NCBI RefSeq assembly: GCF_001983995.1
Contig: NZ_CP019450.1
Location: 2,108,001-2,172,000, forward strand
Reading direction: 5' to 3'
Length of the DNA stretch: 64,000 nt
Source of the DNA: Halioglobus japonicus
GTDB lineage: Bacteria > Pseudomonadota > Gammaproteobacteria > Pseudomonadales > Halieaceae
Below, piece by piece: positions 17,447 through 26,548 of the stretch. The notes below the pieces were generated by a model that saw only the letters and a program-made list of their open reading frames with translations, was not told the origin of the DNA and ran no database searches. Numbering within the stretch: the first letter of the stretch is position 1; the number at the start of each line of letters is the position of its first letter. The position numbers and the translations under genes are program-made.

Positions 17447-18379
17447 ATGCGTTTACTGGCCAGGCTGAATCGGCCCTGGGTACATTTTTTATTGCTGGGC
17501 ACTTTGCTGTTCTGGCTGCAGGGGCGGTTGTTTCCCGCGCCATTGCCGACTATCGGCCCTCTGCCTGAGGCCCGGATTGCAGCGCTCAAAGAGCAGTGGT
17601 TTACGGCGGTTGGTCGACCACCTTCAGACGAGCAGATGGCGAAACTCATCGACGCCGAGCTCGATCGGGATATGCTCTACCAGCGCGCTCTTGAACTCGA
17701 GCTGCATCTCTACGATCCCGTGGTATACCAGCGCTTACTGCGCAATATGTTTTTCCTTGGGTTGGGAGAGGGGATGACTGAGCAGGAGCGCTACGAGCAG
17801 GCATTGGAAATGCGCCTTCATCTGGGCGATGAAGTGGTCAAGCGCCGGATGATTCAGGTGGTCGAACAGCTGTTGTTGGCCGCCAACCCGCCAGCCGCTC
17901 CCAGCGAAGCTGAACTGGCCGTGGAGTTTAACGAACGGCAGGAAGAGTTGCGTCGTCCCCCTCGCTACACCGTTGAACACGTTTACTTCAATCGCGATCG
18001 CGAAGCTGATGTTGGGTCGGTGATTGACCAGATTAATTCCACTGGACTCACGCCCACTGAGGCCAGGGAGTTGAGTTCGCCGTTTTTGCCTGGCTATCGC
18101 TTTGTGCGCCAGACGCCGGATCAGTTGACGCGCCACTTTGGCAGTGCCTTTGTGTTAAATCTGCTGGAAGCACAGCCCGAGGCGAATGCCTGGGTGGGGC
18201 CGGTGCGTTCCACTTACGGCCAGCACTATGTGTACGTGAGTGAGATTGTGCCGGCTCGCGCCGCTACGCTCGATGAAGTACGTCCGCTGTTGGAGCGTGA
18301 CCTCAAGTCGCGTGCCCGCGCCACAGCGCTGGAAGACAGCATTGCCAGGATGCGCCAGGACTACGAGGTGTTGCGATGA
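17447..18379 (+). CDS. Membrane-anchored parvulin-type peptidyl-prolyl isomerase (PpiC/SurA-like)
   Basis: The 310-residue protein has an N-terminal transmembrane anchor near residues 12-28, a helical SurA-N-like region, and a C-terminal parvulin domain of about 110 residues starting at PPRYTVEHVYFNR. The FLPGYRFVRQTPDQL and VGPVRSTYGQHYVYV segments are typical of the parvulin fold. It probably assists folding of exported proteins in the periplasm. Its last codon overlaps the start of the HupE/UreJ gene (ATGA), so the two are translationally coupled. Confidence 0.82.
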   Translation: MRLLARLNRPWVHFLLLGTLLFWLQGRLFPAPLPTIGPLPEARIAALKEQWFTAVGRPPSDEQMAKLIDAELDRDMLYQRALELELHLYDPVVYQRLLRNMFFLGLGEGMTEQERYEQALEMRLHLGDEVVKRRMIQVVEQLLLAANPPAAPSEAELAVEFNERQEELRRPPRYTVEHVYFNRDREADVGSVIDQINSTGLTPTEARELSSPFLPGYRFVRQTPDQLTRHFGSAFVLNLLEAQPEANAWVGPVRSTYGQHYVYVSEIVPARAATLDEVRPLLERDLKSRARATALEDSIARMRQDYEVLR

Positions 18380-19380
18380 GACGTTTACTGGTCAGCATAG
18401 TGTTGCTGAGTGTCGGGTTGGGATTGACCAACGCAGCCAGTGCGCATCGCTTTGCTCCGTCGCTCCTGAAAATTAACCAGATTGACGCCAGCCAGTATCA
18501 CCTGGTGTGGAAGACGCCGGTGCAGGCCACAAGCAATGTGCCATTGTTACCGACGTGGCCAGAGAGCTGTGCAGTCACCCAGAGCAGCCCGCCTCATGTC
18601 GAGGGAACAGGCAAGGTCACCAGCCTCCAGATCACCTGTGCTGATCTCGGCGAAGACGGATTGGTAGGCGATGCTATCGGGGTTTCGGGGCTGGGGGCCA
18701 ATCAGGCTTCAGCGATGGTGATGCTGCGCATGGCAGATGGGCGGCAGTATCAGGAAGTGCTCAATGCTGAACAGGCGGAGTTTATCGTGCCTGCCGAGCC
18801 CAGTGCGGGTGAGGTGGTCACGGATTACAGTGTGCTCGGCATTGAACACATCTGGGGAGGCATCGACCACCTGCTGTTTGTGTTTGGACTGCTATTGCTG
18901 GTGGGTGGCGGGGCGCGCCTGTTGTGGACGATTACGGCTTTCACGGTTGGTCACAGCATTACGCTGTCACTGGTGACATTGGGTTTCTTCGATTACCCGG
19001 TGGCACTGGTGGAATTCACCATTGCCCTGAGCATTTTTGTGCTGGCGGTAGAGCTCACCCGCAAGGGCAGTAACGATTTGCTCTGGCGTCACCCCTGGTG
19101 GTTAGCCGGTGGCTTTGGACTCCTTCATGGAATGGGGTTTGCCGGTGCGCTGGCCGAAACAGGGCTGCCACAGGACAACGTGCCGCTGGCGCTGCTGTTT
19201 TTTAATGTGGGCATTGAGTTGGGCCAGATCGCCTTTATTCTGGTGGTATTGCTGCTCTGGTGGCTGCTGCGCAGGCCGTTGGCACCCTGGCAGGAACGTC
19301 TGCGTTGGGTGCCGGTGTACGTGTTGGGCAGCCTGTCGGCGATGTGGTGTATTGAGCGGGGCCTGGAAGCCCTGGCCTGA
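18376..19380 (+). CDS. HupE/UreJ-family membrane protein
   Basis: The 334-residue protein has a signal peptide ending near ASA-H, an extracytoplasmic domain of about 140 residues, and then six to seven transmembrane helices. The signature of HupE/UreJ_2 proteins is present: GIEHIWGGIDHLLFVFGLLL, FTVGHSITLSL and GFGLLHGMGFAGAL, with histidines positioned for metal binding in helices. The family is linked to nickel/cobalt transport or protein secretion support. Coupling to a parvulin gene suggests a role in assembling an exported protein. Confidence 0.88.
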   Translation: MRRLLVSIVLLSVGLGLTNAASAHRFAPSLLKINQIDASQYHLVWKTPVQATSNVPLLPTWPESCAVTQSSPPHVEGTGKVTSLQITCADLGEDGLVGDAIGVSGLGANQASAMVMLRMADGRQYQEVLNAEQAEFIVPAEPSAGEVVTDYSVLGIEHIWGGIDHLLFVFGLLLLVGGGARLLWTITAFTVGHSITLSLVTLGFFDYPVALVEFTIALSIFVLAVELTRKGSNDLLWRHPWWLAGGFGLLHGMGFAGALAETGLPQDNVPLALLFFNVGIELGQIAFILVVLLLWWLLRRPLAPWQERLRWVPVYVLGSLSAMWCIERGLEALA

Positions 19381-19386
19381 AGCCTG

Positions 19387-20166
19387 TCAGGGATTTCCCG
19401 GCCAGGCTTTCATCTCGATCAGTGGGTGGAAGGCCAGTTGAATGCCTTCGTTGAGATGCGTCTCGTTTTCCAGCATGTTGCGGCGACGGGTAAAGCGGCC
19501 GCTTGAGGAGCGAGTGTCGATAGCTTCGGTGGCATCCAGCCCGCCTCGACCGAAGAACACGCGTTGCAGTTGGTTGTCGAAGATCGCGATCTGAAGCGAA
19601 GCCACCGCCGCCAGCTGGTTCCAGTCGAAACCTACTGAAACGCCGTCACCGGGTCCCTGCAGGGCGGGTTTGCGGCTGACACCGTCCCAGCGGGCCAGGT
19701 GTTTCATGCCGATGTTAAAGGCGACCTCCAGCTCCATCAGGTCGGTAAATACAAAAGCGTCCAGTTTGAACTCTTTCTGCATATCGTCACGGATACTTTC
19801 CATGATCTGGGCAAAGGTACGCATGTTGACCTTGCCTGTGGTCGGATCAATCGGATTACCAAAGGCGCGCACACCGGTACTCCAGCGCTGCTGGAATTCC
19901 CTTTGAGGAATAACCTTGTAGCCGTTTTCCTTGAGGTAGCCGGCAATCATGCCGTCAATCCGAGGTGCTTCTTTCTCCAGATAATTGCGTGAAGGGGCGC
20001 CGAGATTTACGTGGGGAATGACCACCGTTTTTATCGGGTTGGCGGTGATTTTGGCCTGATCGATTTCAGCACTGAACGTGGTGGGGTTGTAGGTGGGGGT
20101 GCTGGCGCAGGCAGCGAGTACACACAGAGACAGCAGAGCACCTAGGCGGGCCAGAACAATACGCAT
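19387..20166 (-). CDS. Predicted outer-membrane lipoprotein, unknown function
   Basis: The start at 20166 gives a 259-residue protein with a lipobox LCVLAAC-AS. The longer frame from 20271 is rejected because it would bury this signal. The body has no motif I recognise; it has an extended N-terminal segment with KTVVIPHVNLGAPS, and a mid region mostly helical. It is divergent from the esterase gene with only 30 bp between starts and convergent with HupE/UreJ. Confidence 0.72.
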   Translation of the reverse strand: MRIVLARLGALLSLCVLAACASTPTYNPTTFSAEIDQAKITANPIKTVVIPHVNLGAPSRNYLEKEAPRIDGMIAGYLKENGYKVIPQREFQQRWSTGVRAFGNPIDPTTGKVNMRTFAQIMESIRDDMQKEFKLDAFVFTDLMELEVAFNIGMKHLARWDGVSRKPALQGPGDGVSVGFDWNQLAAVASLQIAIFDNQLQRVFFGRGGLDATEAIDTRSSSGRFTRRRNMLENETHLNEGIQLAFHPLIEMKAWPGNP

Positions 20167-20196
20167 AGTGACATCCAATTGGTTATAGTGGGCCGC

Positions 20197-21000
20197 ATGG
20201 TAGCAAAAACTCCAAACCAACACATTCATTTCAACGAGCGCGGCGATGGTCGGCCGGTGATCGTGCTGCACGGTTTATTCGGCAATAGCAATAATCTGGG
20301 CGCGCTGGCGAGGTCGCTGGCCGAGCACTATCGCGTATACAGCCTGGATTTGCCCAACCATGGCCGCTCTGCCTGGACCGAGGGCACCAGCCTGCGGGCC
20401 CAGGCTGACAGCCTGCTCGAATGGATGGCGGATCAGGGGCTGAATCAGGTAGCCATAGCGGGGCACTCACTCGGTGGCAAGGTCGCGATGGAGATGGCCT
20501 TACAGGCGCCTGAGCTGGTCCACGCGCTGGTCGTCGCTGACATTGCACCGGTGGCCTATCCGCCCCACCACGACGAGGTCTTCGCGGCGCTGGATGCAGT
20601 GGCCGTAGGCGGTTGTACTTCGCGGGCACAGGCCCAGTCTGTCATGCAACAGTGTCTGCAGGAAGACGGCGTCATCGATTTTCTGCTGATGAGCCTCAAG
20701 CGCAATGCGTCGGGCTGTTATGACTGGCGTTTCAATGTCGCTGGCCTCAAGCAAGGGTATGGCGCGGTTCGGGCGGGACCAGAGCAAGGGCGCACCTATG
20801 CTGGACCGGTGTTGTTTGTGAAAGGGGGGGACTCAGACTACATCTTGCCGGAGCATCGTGAACAGGTAACAGGTTTCTTTCCGTCGGCTGAGCTGAAAAC
20901 CATGCCCGGCTGTGGTCATTGGCTGCACGCCCAGCAGCCGGCGCTGTTTAACAGCATTGTCGGCCGGTTCCTGAGCCGCCACTATTCAGGGCGCGAGTAG
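20197..21000 (+). CDS. Alpha/beta-fold esterase/hydrolase (YbfF-like)
   Basis: The 267-residue protein has the alpha/beta-hydrolase landmarks: VIVLHGLFGNSNNLG for the oxyanion hole, DLPNHGRSAW, the nucleophile elbow GHSLGG with serine near residue 90, and GCGHWLHAQQP with the catalytic histidine. These match E. coli YbfF, an esterase with activity on acyl-CoA and palmitoyl esters. The ATG at 20197 is used because homologous sequence begins there. It overlaps the convergent TetR gene by 15 bp. Confidence 0.87.
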   Translation: MVAKTPNQHIHFNERGDGRPVIVLHGLFGNSNNLGALARSLAEHYRVYSLDLPNHGRSAWTEGTSLRAQADSLLEWMADQGLNQVAIAGHSLGGKVAMEMALQAPELVHALVVADIAPVAYPPHHDEVFAALDAVAVGGCTSRAQAQSVMQQCLQEDGVIDFLLMSLKRNASGCYDWRFNVAGLKQGYGAVRAGPEQGRTYAGPVLFVKGGDSDYILPEHREQVTGFFPSAELKTMPGCGHWLHAQQPALFNSIVGRFLSRHYSGRE

Positions 21001-21615
21001 TTCCTGCAGCAGACGAACCTGTTCGCGAATGGCGTCGGGGCTGGCGAGATCGGTACCCGTGGCCACGAGCGTCGAGGGGGCTACCAGCAGATTATAGGTG
21101 AGCGCGCCGGAGATCAGATGTAACAGGTGCAGCGGTGACCCTGCCCGGATCAGCCCCTGACGCTGGAACTCAATCACAAATAATTCACCGAGACGGTAGT
21201 CTTCCTGCATGCAGTGTTCAATGAGCCACTTCTGACGCTCGCCCTGGGCCGCTGCTTCGTGAAACATAAACCACAGCCAGTGGGGTTGCTCGCAGGTAAA
21301 CTCCACCAGGGCGGTAAAGCCCTCGCGCATCCGGCTCGCCAATTCGCCGCCGGCAGCGTCACCCAGTTGCATGGCCAGGGCGTCATTGCGTTGCTGCCAG
21401 ATCTGCAGGGCGGCTGCACGCCAGAGTTGCTCCTTGGTGGAAAAATGGTACTGCACCAGCGCTTTTTTAACGCCCGCCTGGGCGGCGATGTCGGCGAGAG
21501 AAGCTGCGTCGAAGCCGGCTCCGGCAAAGGCGTTGGCCGCAGCTTCGAGAATCTGGGCACGGGTCTGCTCGCGCTGCCGCTGGCGACCGGTAAGGCCTGT
21601 TTCGGCCTGACTCAT
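20986..21615 (-). CDS. TetR-family transcriptional regulator
   Basis: The 209-residue protein has the N-terminal helix-turn-helix of TetR (RAQILEAAANAFAGAGFDAA, then LADIAAQAGVKKALVQYHF) and a C-terminal ligand-binding helical domain. The HFSTKEQLWRAA segment is conserved. No obvious operator is found next to it; the neighbouring DUF3301 gene is divergent across a 128-bp gap and could be a target. Confidence 0.9.
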   Translation of the reverse strand: MSQAETGLTGRQRQREQTRAQILEAAANAFAGAGFDAASLADIAAQAGVKKALVQYHFSTKEQLWRAAALQIWQQRNDALAMQLGDAAGGELASRMREGFTALVEFTCEQPHWLWFMFHEAAAQGERQKWLIEHCMQEDYRLGELFVIEFQRQGLIRAGSPLHLLHLISGALTYNLLVAPSTLVATGTDLASPDAIREQVRLLQELLAP

Positions 21616-21743
21616 AACCTGAAATCCATGTTATAGAGAAGAAGGGTAGGCTGAAGTTTACACGTCAGGTTCAGTAGCGGCTATACGTTGCCCGCTGTCC
21701 TCGGTATGCTTGGCATCGTCTTTCTCATTGTGTTCCACGTTCG

Positions 21744-22070
21744 ATGTATTTATCCCTTGGTGAAATCCTGACGCTGTTTATCGTCGGCGCCATTTGTCTC
21801 TATCTGTTCTCGTCCACCCGGATTCGAGAGATAGCGCTGGGCCATGTCGCCCGGGCCAGTGCCCGTGATGATTTCCAGTTGCTAGACCAGTCAGTGCATA
21901 TCCAGAGGGTATCCCTGAGTCGCGACGACGACGGTCGCTGGCGCGTGTGGCGCCAGTATCGTTTCGATTACACCTACGATGGTGTGGAGCGGCGCCAAGG
22001 CCATGTGATTATGCTGGGCAAGTCGCTGCAATCGGTGGTGGTCACCGAGCAGCCTCGAGTACTCCACTAG
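21744..22070 (+). CDS. DUF3301-family protein
   Basis: The 108-residue protein has one N-terminal transmembrane helix (about residues 8-25) and a cytoplasmic domain with the DUF3301 pattern: LLDQSVHIQRVSLSRD, then WRQYRFDYTYDGVERRQGHV, ending in a conserved G-x-S-L segment. The family is restricted to gammaproteobacteria and has no known function. It is convergent with the LysE gene, with 4 bp between the stops. Confidence 0.85.
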   Translation: MYLSLGEILTLFIVGAICLYLFSSTRIREIALGHVARASARDDFQLLDQSVHIQRVSLSRDDDGRWRVWRQYRFDYTYDGVERRQGHVIMLGKSLQSVVVTEQPRVLH

Positions 22071-22074
22071 GCCT

Positions 22075-22689
22075 TCAGGCCAGGGCCCTGAAGAGCACGG
22101 TCAATGCCAGGGCAATCAGAATAACCCCGAACACCCGGTCGATATTCCGGCTGTTTTGCTGAAGCCGGTCGAAGAACAGTGGGTGAGAAACCAGCAGTGC
22201 CATCAGACAGTACCAGGCGCCATCCACAGCGCCCACGGTGAATGCCATGATACCTTTTTCGATTATCGGAGCCTCCGGGCGCAGAAACTGGGCAAACAGG
22301 GCCACCATGAAAATCGCTAGCTTGGGGTTGAGAAAGGCCACCAGAAAGCCGCTCACCGCTGCGCCACGCGCATCCTGATCCTGTTGCTCGGTCAGTGGGC
22401 CTGCACCTTCGCTGCGCAGCGATTTCACGCCGAGGTAAATCAGGTACAGTCCGCCGGCAATCTGGAACAGCAGAAAGACTGTGGGCGAGCTGGCAATCAG
22501 CACGGCAAGGCCCGTCACAGTGAGTACGCCGTACAGGCCGGTGGCAATGCCGTGACTTAGTGCAGCGATGATGCCGGCGTTGCGGCCGCCGCGCAGGGCC
22601 GCATTGATAACAACGGCCAAACTGGGGCCTGGCGACATGGCGCCCAGCAGACAGATACTGGCCAGGGACAGCCACTGGCCTAAGTCCAT
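22075..22689 (-). CDS. LysE/RhtB-family amino acid exporter
   Basis: The 204-residue membrane protein has about six transmembrane helices and the family signature CLLGAMSPGPSLAVV near residue 13, followed by GIATGLYGVL and GGLYLIYLGVKSL. Members export lysine, threonine, homoserine or related metabolites. The gene follows the aldehyde dehydrogenase by 5 bp and is the third gene of the TetR-flanked alcohol/aldehyde cluster. Export of an amino acid in that setting is unusual and its substrate is not known. Confidence 0.88.
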   Translation of the reverse strand: MDLGQWLSLASICLLGAMSPGPSLAVVINAALRGGRNAGIIAALSHGIATGLYGVLTVTGLAVLIASSPTVFLLFQIAGGLYLIYLGVKSLRSEGAGPLTEQQDQDARGAAVSGFLVAFLNPKLAIFMVALFAQFLRPEAPIIEKGIMAFTVGAVDGAWYCLMALLVSHPLFFDRLQQNSRNIDRVFGVILIALALTVLFRALA

Positions 22690-22694
22690 GGGAA

Positions 22695-24143
22695 TTACTT
22701 CTTGATCTGGGAGTCCAGCATCTTATCAAGCTTTTGGCCATAAGGGGGCAGGGTGCCGGCCAGTTTGGCCATATTCACCCAGCCTTCCCGATAGACACCG
22801 CGGGCGTGACTAAAGGTGCGGAATCCATCAAAGCCCCGGTAGTTGCCCATACCGGAGTGGCCAATGCCGCCGAAGGGAAGATCGTCGCAGCCCACGTGCA
22901 TGGCAATCTGGTTGATGGAGACACCGCCGGAGATGGTTTCGTTCAGTACTCGCGCCTGCTCCGCCTCGTCTTCGCCGAAGTAGTAGAGGGCCAGAGGCCG
23001 CTCTCGGTCGTTGATGAACTCGAGCACCGGGTCGAGATCATCGTAGGTCTTGATGTTGAGCACTGCGCCAAAAATTTCATCCTGCATACAGGCGAGGTCA
23101 TTGTCCGGGTTCACGATCAGGTGCAGTGCCAGCTTGTGCTCCGCGGGTGCTGACATCTCCTCGCCGGGCGGGCACAGGGTGACGATTCTCATACCGCGCT
23201 CGGCGGCTTCATCAATATAGCCTTTGACACGTTCGTAATGACGTTCATTGATGCAGGCGACAAAGTCAGGGTTGCCCTGGATGCGTGGGAACTGTTCTGC
23301 AATCACGTCGCGGCAGCGCTTAATGAATGTCTCCAGTTTTGACTGGGGGACAAAACAATAGTCCGGGCTCACGCACAGCTGGCCGCCGTTCATGGATTTA
23401 CCGGTAATAATGGTTTCCGCTGCCTTATTGATATCGGCAGACGGGGAAATGATGACGGGGGATTTGCCGCCAAGCTCCAGTGTGACGGGGACCATGTTGT
23501 CAGCCGCGGCCTTGCCTACGAGACGGCCTATGGATGTCGCGCCAGTAAAAATAACGTGGTCCAGTTTCAATGCGCTGAAGGCGGCGCCAACTTCAGGGCC
23601 ACCGGTGACAATGGAGATTTCGGTTTCCTCGAAGTACTGGGCAAAGAGCTTGCGCATCAGTTCGGCGGTGTGGGGTGTGAATTCGGAGGGTTTGATCATG
23701 GCTCGATTGCCCGCACCCAGGACATCCGCCAGTGGACTGAAGATCATGTTCACGGGAACATTCCATGGCGTCATGATGCCCACCACACCCTTGGGCTGGT
23801 ATTTGACATAGGCTTTGGCGCCCAGGAAGTTCATTGGCATGAACGGACTGCGCTTTTCGGGCTTCATCCATTTCTTCAGGTTCTTCTTCACGAACTTGAG
23901 GCTGCCGATGGAATTCATGATATCCATCATCTGGGTGACATAGGGTGAGCGACCTTGAAAATCCTTGTCAACGGCATCGCAGATGGCCTGCTTGTTATCC
24001 ACCAGCAGGGCGATACAGCGGTCGAGGCGGTCGATGCGCGTCGCCAGTTCAACGTGGCCTTCGGCACGGAATGCCTGGCGCTGATTGTCGAGGATGAGTT
24101 GCAGTTCGGCGGCAACGCCCTGGTCGTTATAGGGTGCGTTCAC
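22695..24143 (-). CDS. Aldehyde dehydrogenase, coniferyl-aldehyde-dehydrogenase-like subgroup
   Basis: The 482-residue enzyme has the core landmarks TPWNVPVNMIFSPLA, FTGATSIGRLVGKAA, LELGGKSPVIISP and MNGGQLCVSPDYCFVP with the catalytic cysteine. The short ALDH3-like architecture with the hydrophobic C-terminus (GVYREGWVNMAKLAGTLPP) fits the coniferyl or long-chain fatty aldehyde subgroup. It lies 18 bp downstream of the GMC oxidase, which supplies an aldehyde, so the two likely form an alcohol-to-acid pathway. Confidence 0.9.
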   Translation of the reverse strand: MNAPYNDQGVAAELQLILDNQRQAFRAEGHVELATRIDRLDRCIALLVDNKQAICDAVDKDFQGRSPYVTQMMDIMNSIGSLKFVKKNLKKWMKPEKRSPFMPMNFLGAKAYVKYQPKGVVGIMTPWNVPVNMIFSPLADVLGAGNRAMIKPSEFTPHTAELMRKLFAQYFEETEISIVTGGPEVGAAFSALKLDHVIFTGATSIGRLVGKAAADNMVPVTLELGGKSPVIISPSADINKAAETIITGKSMNGGQLCVSPDYCFVPQSKLETFIKRCRDVIAEQFPRIQGNPDFVACINERHYERVKGYIDEAAERGMRIVTLCPPGEEMSAPAEHKLALHLIVNPDNDLACMQDEIFGAVLNIKTYDDLDPVLEFINDRERPLALYYFGEDEAEQARVLNETISGGVSINQIAMHVGCDDLPFGGIGHSGMGNYRGFDGFRTFSHARGVYREGWVNMAKLAGTLPPYGQKLDKMLDSQIKK

Positions 24144-24161
24144 AGTGAATCTCCTTGGTGA

Positions 24162-25864
24162 TTAGTTGGCAACGGCTTTGAGTGGCGCGGGCGCGCGGTT
24201 GCCCGCCTCCTCGGCGTCGGTCATTCCTTCCGGCAGGGTGACTCGCACACCGGCGTCTTGCAGAAGCATGTCGGCGCATTTCTCGGCGATCATCACCGCC
24301 GGCGCATGGGTATTGCCGGATACGATATTGGGCATGATGGACGCATCGGCCACACGCAGGCCTTGAATACCGCGCACACGCAGGCGCTCATCAACGACAG
24401 CATCATCGCCCTGGCCCATTTTGCAGGTGCCCACGGGATGGTAAACGGATTCTGCTTCGGCCCGCACGTAGGCCAGAATTTCTTCGTCGCTCTCTACCTG
24501 TGGGCCCGGACGAAACTCCGTGCCCAGATGGTTGGCCAGCGCCGGGGCTCGAAAGATTTCGCGGACCCGGCGAAATGCATCGATCATGACCTGGCGATCC
24601 TTCTCGGTATCCAGATAGTTCGCCCGGATCACCGGGTATTGGCTCGGATCCTTGCTGCGCACGTGAACGCTGCCGCGGCTTTCCGGCCGCAGGTTACACA
24701 CGGTGGCGGTAGTGCCCTGCGTGGTTTTCAGATTGCCTTTGGCGTCCGGTTCGCTGGCAGCGGGCGCGAAGTGGATCTGTGCATTGGGGGTTGGCTCGTC
24801 GTCGCTGCTGCGGAAAAACACGCCAATCTGGGCCGCGGGGTGAGCCAGCAAGCCCTTGCCCCGGGTGAAGTATTTGATGGCATTGCCAAGAATGGCCAGC
24901 GGCTTGGTCTCCTCGTAGAACGTTTTGAGGCCGTTGATACCCTGCTGGATGTTAACCGTGAGGTGATCCTGCAGGTTCTCGCCCACGCCTGGAAGCGCGT
25001 GCGTAACTTCGATGCCAGCCTTCTCCAGATGTTCGGGATTACCAATGCCGGAAAGTTCCAGCAACTGGGGTGAATTGATGACGCCGCCGCAGAGAATAAT
25101 TTCGCCGCTGGCGCGCGCCTCGACTGTCGCCGCATGCTTCCCCGATGTCTGATAGCGGATGCCGACTGCACGGCCGTCCTCGAGGAGGATTTTTTGTGCC
25201 AGTGCGCCGGTGACAATCTGCAGGTTGGGGCGGTGTTCACAGGCTTTGAGGAAGGTGCGTGCGGCGCTCTGGCGTTTGCCAGCGCGGATGTTGGTCTGGT
25301 AATCCCCAGCCCCTTCCTGGCTGGCGCCGTTGAAATCTTCATTGAAGGGCAGTCCGGTCTGAACAGCGGCTTCCACAAAAATGTCTGCCAGCTCCAGCTT
25401 CTCTTCCAGCGGCGGATTTTCAACCCACAGTGGGCCGCCCTGGCCATGATAGTCATTGGCCCCCTCGGCGCGATGTTCCGAGCGCTTGAAGTAGGGCAGA
25501 ACTTCTTCGTACGACCAGCCCTCATTACCCTGCGCAGCCCAGTTGTCATAGTCCTCGCGTTGGCCGCGGATATAGACCATGCCGTTGATGCAACTGGTAC
25601 CCCCAGGACTTTGCCCCTGGGCCAGGAAATGCGGCGATTGAACATGCCTGCCTCTGGCTCGGTCTCGTAGCACCAGTTGACCTTCGGGTTGTTCATCATG
25701 AAGGCAAATCCCAGTGGGATGTGAATGGCCGGGAAGGAGTCTTTGTTTCCCGCTTCGAGTAGCAGCACCTTGCGGCTTGCTTCCCGGGAGAGTCGATAGG
25801 CCAACGCGCAGCCTGCGGAGCCTGCGCCCACAATGATGTAGTCGTATTCTTGGCGGTCCGTCAT
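24162..25864 (-). CDS. GMC-family alcohol/choline dehydrogenase-like oxidoreductase, apparent frameshift
   Basis: The N-terminal part from ATG 25864 reads YDYIIVGAGSAGCALAYRLS, the FAD-binding signature of GMC enzymes, through PRGKVLG. The frame then breaks, and GTSCINGMVYIRGQR, which follows directly in homologues, continues in another frame to the stop at 24162 with GTCKMGQGDDAVVDERLRV and the SGNTHAPAVMIAEKC end. One extra C in the C5 run at 25600-25604 (plus strand) restores a 567-residue protein of normal length. The family oxidises alcohols or choline with FAD. It is the first gene of a GMC-ALDH-LysE operon. Confidence 0.82.
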
Positions 25865-25895
25865 GTAGGAACCTCTGTCGTTGTTGGTTAGACAA

Positions 25896-25921
25896 TTGAA
25901 CAAAAAACGAATATTGTTCAA
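25896..25921. promoter_or_regulatory. TetR-type operator between GMC gene and TetR regulator
   Basis: TTGAACAA (25896-25903) and TTGTTCAA (25914-25921) form a perfect 8-bp inverted repeat with a 10-bp spacer, placed in the 84-bp gap between two divergent genes. The geometry fits a TetR dimer that would control both. Confidence 0.65.
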
Positions 25922-25948
25922 GCGTAGCACAGCTGGAGAATACCGTTA

Positions 25949-26548
25949 GTGAATGACTTGAGCGGGCAGTTCAACCCATCAGACCAGGGCGACCCGATGG
26001 TCGGCCGAATTCTCGATGCCGCCGAGCGTTGCATCGAGCGTTTTGGTATCAGGCGTACGTCGATGGGCGAGGTGGCTCGCGTGGGTAAGCTGTCCCGCGG
26101 TTCCATTTATCACCACTTCGGTGACAAGGACACGCTGGTGCAAGCGGTGCTGCATCGCCGTCAGCAGATCTTTCTCAATGAAACCGAAGCGGAGTTGGAG
26201 CAACAGCAGACGCTGGCGGACAAACTCATGCTGTCTGTCACCCGGGGGCGGGCCGCCGCGGCCGAGGGGCTGATCGCCAGCCTGGCAGAAACCGAACCGG
26301 AAACGGTGGCGATGATGTATTTGAGTCCTGGCTTTTACACCCGCAGCGTATCTTTCTGGCCACCGCATGTGGAATTGGCGCGCCAGCAGGGCGAGATATC
26401 GTCGAGTGTGAGTGCTGAGACGGCGACAGACTTTCTGATGCGGTTGGCCGTGTCGCTGGTTATGTTTCCGGAGATGGGCGTAAAGCTGGACACGCCTGCA
26501 CGTCTGCGGGCTTACATCGAGCAGGCGATTCATCGCGGTTTGAGCTGA
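25949..26548 (+). CDS. TetR-family transcriptional regulator of the GMC/ALDH cluster
   Basis: The 199-residue protein starts at a GTG preceded by TGGAGAA. It has the TetR DNA-binding domain (RILDAAERCIERFGIRRTSM, GEVARVGKLSRGSIYHHFGDKD) and a C-terminal ligand domain. The gene is divergent from the GMC oxidase across an inverted repeat, so it probably represses the alcohol oxidation operon until an inducer binds. The same layout is seen with BetI-betAB, though the ALDH here does not look like BetB. Confidence 0.9.
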   Translation: MNDLSGQFNPSDQGDPMVGRILDAAERCIERFGIRRTSMGEVARVGKLSRGSIYHHFGDKDTLVQAVLHRRQQIFLNETEAELEQQQTLADKLMLSVTRGRAAAAEGLIASLAETEPETVAMMYLSPGFYTRSVSFWPPHVELARQQGEISSSVSAETATDFLMRLAVSLVMFPEMGVKLDTPARLRAYIEQAIHRGLS

